Of a stretch of 17,292 bases of DNA, positions 15,110 to 17,292 are shown piece by piece. A program made the translations under genes and the position numbers. The notes under the pieces were generated by a model. The model was given only the letters and a program-made list of their open reading frames with translations, did not search any database and had not been told where the DNA came from. Position 1 is the first letter of the stretch, and each line of letters starts with the position of its first letter. This DNA comes from Desulfobacteraceae bacterium 4572_89. Lineage in GTDB: Bacteria > Desulfobacterota > Desulfobacteria > Desulfobacterales > Desulfobacteraceae. The stretch is taken from the NCBI GenBank assembly GCA_002085465.1, contig NBML01000075.1, forward strand, positions 1 through 17,292, given 5' to 3'.

Positions 15110-15898
15110 ATGAGCAAGAAAAAAATTATTGTTGAAGAAAAAGATCATGTATTGATGATGGAGCTGAACAGGCCTGAAAAGAGAAATGCCTTTGATCTGG
15201 AAATGTATCAGGAATTAAGCCTGGCCTATGGAGAGCTGAATCAAAACCCGGATTTGCGCTGCGGGCTTTTATTTGCAAAAGGAGATCATTTTACCGCTGG
15301 CCTGGATTTGCCTAAATGGGAGCCCTTTTTCACCAGAGGAAGTTTCCCTGATCTTCCTGACAAAGGCATCGATCCCCTGGGACTGGATGAAGGGGCCCGG
15401 GTTTCCAAACCCATTGTCATGGCTGTCCAGGGAATTTGTTTTACCATTGGTATAGAATTGCTTTTGGCCACGGACATCCGTGTGGTGTCAAACAATTCAC
15501 GATTCGGGCAGATTGAAATTAAACGGGGAATCTATCCTGTTGGCGGGGCCACAGTGCGTTTGCACCAGGAAATCGGGTGGGGCAATGCCATGCGTTATCT
15601 TTTGACCGCCGATGAGATCACAGCCATAGAAGCCTTTCGCCTGGGTCTTGTCCAGGAAATAACAGAACCGGAAGATTTATTTAATAAGGCCTTTGAAATT
15701 GCCCAAACCATTGCAAAACAATCTCCCCTGGGTGTCCAGGCAACTTTGAAGTCAGGACGGATAGCAAGGCACAAGGGAGATCAGGCAGCCATTGAGAGAT
15801 TGCTGCCGGATTTGATGCCCATCATGAAAAGCGAAGATTTTAAGGAGGGTATCCAGTCTTTTATTGAAAGAAGAGAGGCTGATTTCAAGGGGGTATAA
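15110..15898 (+). CDS. Enoyl-CoA hydratase/isomerase (crotonase) family protein
   Basis: The 262-residue protein is a crotonase-fold enzyme acting on acyl-CoA thioesters. It has the N-terminal strand LNRPEKRNAF, the oxyanion-hole region DHFTAGLDL (59-67), and the second CoA-binding segment CFTIGIELLLATDI. Glu116 (GIEL) and Glu136 (FGQIE) stand 20 residues apart, exactly as the two catalytic glutamates of rat enoyl-CoA hydratase (Glu144 and Glu164), so hydratase activity is plausible. YPVGGATVRL replaces the usual IPGAGGTQRL. ATG 15110 follows GGAG with a 10-nt spacer. It is followed after 25 bp by the feoA-like gene, an unusual pairing. Substrate unknown. Confidence 0.88.
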   Translation: MSKKKIIVEEKDHVLMMELNRPEKRNAFDLEMYQELSLAYGELNQNPDLRCGLLFAKGDHFTAGLDLPKWEPFFTRGSFPDLPDKGIDPLGLDEGARVSKPIVMAVQGICFTIGIELLLATDIRVVSNNSRFGQIEIKRGIYPVGGATVRLHQEIGWGNAMRYLLTADEITAIEAFRLGLVQEITEPEDLFNKAFEIAQTIAKQSPLGVQATLKSGRIARHKGDQAAIERLLPDLMPIMKSEDFKEGIQSFIERREADFKGV

Positions 15899-15923
15899 AA
15901 GTACTAATCAATTCGGGGGAAAC

Positions 15924-16418
15924 ATGATGACAGCTAAACATATGCCGGTATCTGCTCTGCAACCCAGCAGTGAATGCATTATCCGTTCACTTGGACCTGA
16001 TGGAAAAACCGCTCAGAGGCTGGCCCAGATGGGCATTTTGCCAGGTACACATCTACGGATTATCCGTGTTGCACCCCTTGGCAGAACCATTGAGGTTGCA
16101 GATGCACAGGGACAGAGCTTTGCCCTGCGCCAGAAGGAATTAGAAGCCATGGCCTGTGACCCGGTTGCCATGCCGCTTGTTTCTGAACTTCTGATGCTCG
16201 GGCAGACATACAGGGTCAGATCCCTGCTGGGTGGCAAGACCTTTCGTCTGCGCATGGAACGTGAAGGCCTCACAAAAGGAAAACTTATTCAGATCAGAAA
16301 AACAGGTACCAAGCCTATCCCGGTATACCTTGTTGACCAGGACAGGAAGGTTGAACTTGGTAGTGGTGAGGCAAGAAAAATTATTGTCGAGGTGATCAGC
16401 CATGAACCCAGAGACTGA
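15924..16418 (+). CDS. feoA: FeoA-type protein with two SH3-like domains
   Basis: FeoA proteins are small cytosolic SH3-like partners of the ferrous iron transporter FeoB. This 164-residue protein is about twice the usual size (75-85) and carries two FeoA-like modules: about 8-80, with LGPDGKTAQRLAQMGILPG, and about 85-160, with RLRMEREGLTKGKLIQI. Each is a variant of the LxxMGLxxG turn. Start: the ATG pair at 15924 and 15927 lies just after GGGGGA; the second has the better spacing, giving 163 residues. Its end overlaps the feoB start by 17 bp, so the two are coupled. Confidence 0.85.
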   Translation: MMTAKHMPVSALQPSSECIIRSLGPDGKTAQRLAQMGILPGTHLRIIRVAPLGRTIEVADAQGQSFALRQKELEAMACDPVAMPLVSELLMLGQTYRVRSLLGGKTFRLRMEREGLTKGKLIQIRKTGTKPIPVYLVDQDRKVELGSGEARKIIVEVISHEPRD

Positions 16419-17292
16419 TTCCATCAATATTGCCCTTGCTGCCATCCCTAATTCAGGAAAAACAACCCTTTTCAATCATCTGACAAGTGCAAGCCAGACA
16501 ACCGGTAACTGGCCGGGGGTATCTGTTGAGAAAAAGAGTGGTCATTTTACACTGAATGAATATACAATTAATTTAATGGATCTTCCCGGTGCATATGCCC
16601 TGTCCCCAGTCACTGAAGAAGAACAGGTGGTCCGTGATTATTTTCTTCAATCACCGCCGGATATCATCCTCAACATTCTTGATGCCCGTCAGCGGCCTTC
16701 CCATGGTGGTGGCTGTGAATATGATAGATGAGGCACACCAACAGGGAATATCACTGGATTTTAAAGTACTGGCCCAGCATCTCGGGCTTCCAGTCATTGG
16801 ATTGTCAGCAAAGACCGGTGAGGGTATATCTGATTTAAAAGAAGCCCTCCACAGGGTCATAAAACACCCGGAAAAAATGAGGGTACCCCATATTTCCTGT
16901 CCGCCAATTCTGGAAAAGGCTTTTATTGAGCTATCCGAGGCTGTTAATCAATCCGGAATTGACACTTGTCTTGACCATACTTTTCTTGCCATGCGTTTAT
17001 TGGAAGAAAAAGATCCGCAAATGCTGGTGGGCAATGAAAAACTGAAAGCTATTATTAAAAAATGCAGCAGACAGTTAGAAAAAATCCTGAAGACGAGCAT
17101 CCCGGTGGCCTGTGCCAATTGTCGATTTAGCGCTGCTCGTGGGCTTGCCATGGAGGTCCTCCATGATAAACCGGTTATGGAGGATAGATTGACTAAACAA
17201 CTGGATCGTATTTTTCTTCATCCTTTTTTGGGACTACCTCTCTTTTTTCTGCTTATGCTCTTGCTTTTTCAGGGAGTCTATGGTCTGGGAAG
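16402..17292 (+). pseudogene. feoB: Ferrous iron transport protein FeoB, frame broken by an internal deletion, 3' end outside window
   Basis: FeoB imports Fe2+ through a membrane domain controlled by an N-terminal G domain. ATG 16402 follows GAGGTG with 8 nt spacing. The first frame shows G1 (IPNSGKTT, residues 15-22), G2 (TTGNWPGVSVEKK) and G3 (DLPGAYAL), then ILDARQ, and runs out of frame to TGA at 16729-16731. A second frame, from 16694, continues GLPMVVAVNMIDEAHQQ (G4 NMID) and G5-like SAKTGEG, then a helical region, and stays open to the window end at the first membrane helix (LGLPLFFLLMLLLFQG). Between DARQ and GLP about 14-15 residues expected in FeoB are missing and the frame shifts once. 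Either feoB is truly broken or the assembly lost about 43-44 bases. Confidence 0.85.

Overview
The window looks like chromosomal DNA of a strictly anaerobic, sulfate-reducer-like bacterium, most probably Desulfobacterota (Desulfobacterales-like). This is an inference from gene content: a GlcF/LutA-type double-ferredoxin CCG protein, an archaeal-type FMN glutamate synthase, an MJ0042 zinc-ribbon/DUF3426 protein, tandem FeoA plus FeoB, and moderate GC with AT-rich spacers. No rRNA or other taxonomic marker is present. Both edges cut genes: a CCA-adding enzyme on the left and feoB on the right.

Layout. Positions 1-2503 (+) carry the end of a tRNA nucleotidyltransferase, overlapping by 4 bp an iron-sulfur CCG oxidoreductase subunit. 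Positions 2510-4238 (-) carry queD-queE-queC, a compact operon for making preQ0, the precursor of queuosine, with a plausible promoter in front. Positions 4401-5861 (-) encode a protein with a C-terminal diadenylate-cyclase-like (DisA_N/DAC) domain whose RHR motif is altered. Positions 6109-6481 (+) hold an rnhA gene that has lost its middle. Positions 6587-8119 (-) encode an FMN-binding glutamate-synthase-like protein with a four-Cys N-terminus. Positions 8120-9111 are a degraded accessory patch: a start-less membrane ORF, a Gp49/HigB-type toxin gene broken by a 13-bp tandem repeat, its likely operator, and no recognisable antitoxin. Positions 9140-13878 (-) carry tRNA-Met with its own promoter and terminator, an acidic zinc-ribbon membrane protein, the relic of a hypoxanthine phosphoribosyltransferase gene, a CbpA-type DnaJ protein and mnmG. 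Positions 14127-17292 (+) carry a YhcC-type radical SAM protein, a crotonase, a tandem FeoA protein and feoB, the last with an internal frame-breaking deletion.

How the genes fit together. Several intact genes concern tRNA: CCA addition, preQ0 synthesis for queuosine at wobble position 34, MnmG for the cmnm5U34 modification, and a Met tRNA. FeoA/FeoB would import ferrous iron. The CCG protein and the glutamate-synthase-like protein are redox enzymes.

Two patterns stand out. First, four genes are visibly broken (rnhA, the Gp49 toxin, hpt, feoB), by deletion, repeat expansion or nonsense changes. Second, tandem repeats of 13-16 bp recur at five places, in linkers, leaders, over a stop codon and inside the toxin gene. 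Together they suggest replication-slippage-driven remodelling, although assembly error must be excluded for the feoB and rnhA lesions. The most intriguing intact protein is the DAC-like one at 4401-5861. I did not find a clearly new multi-gene system.
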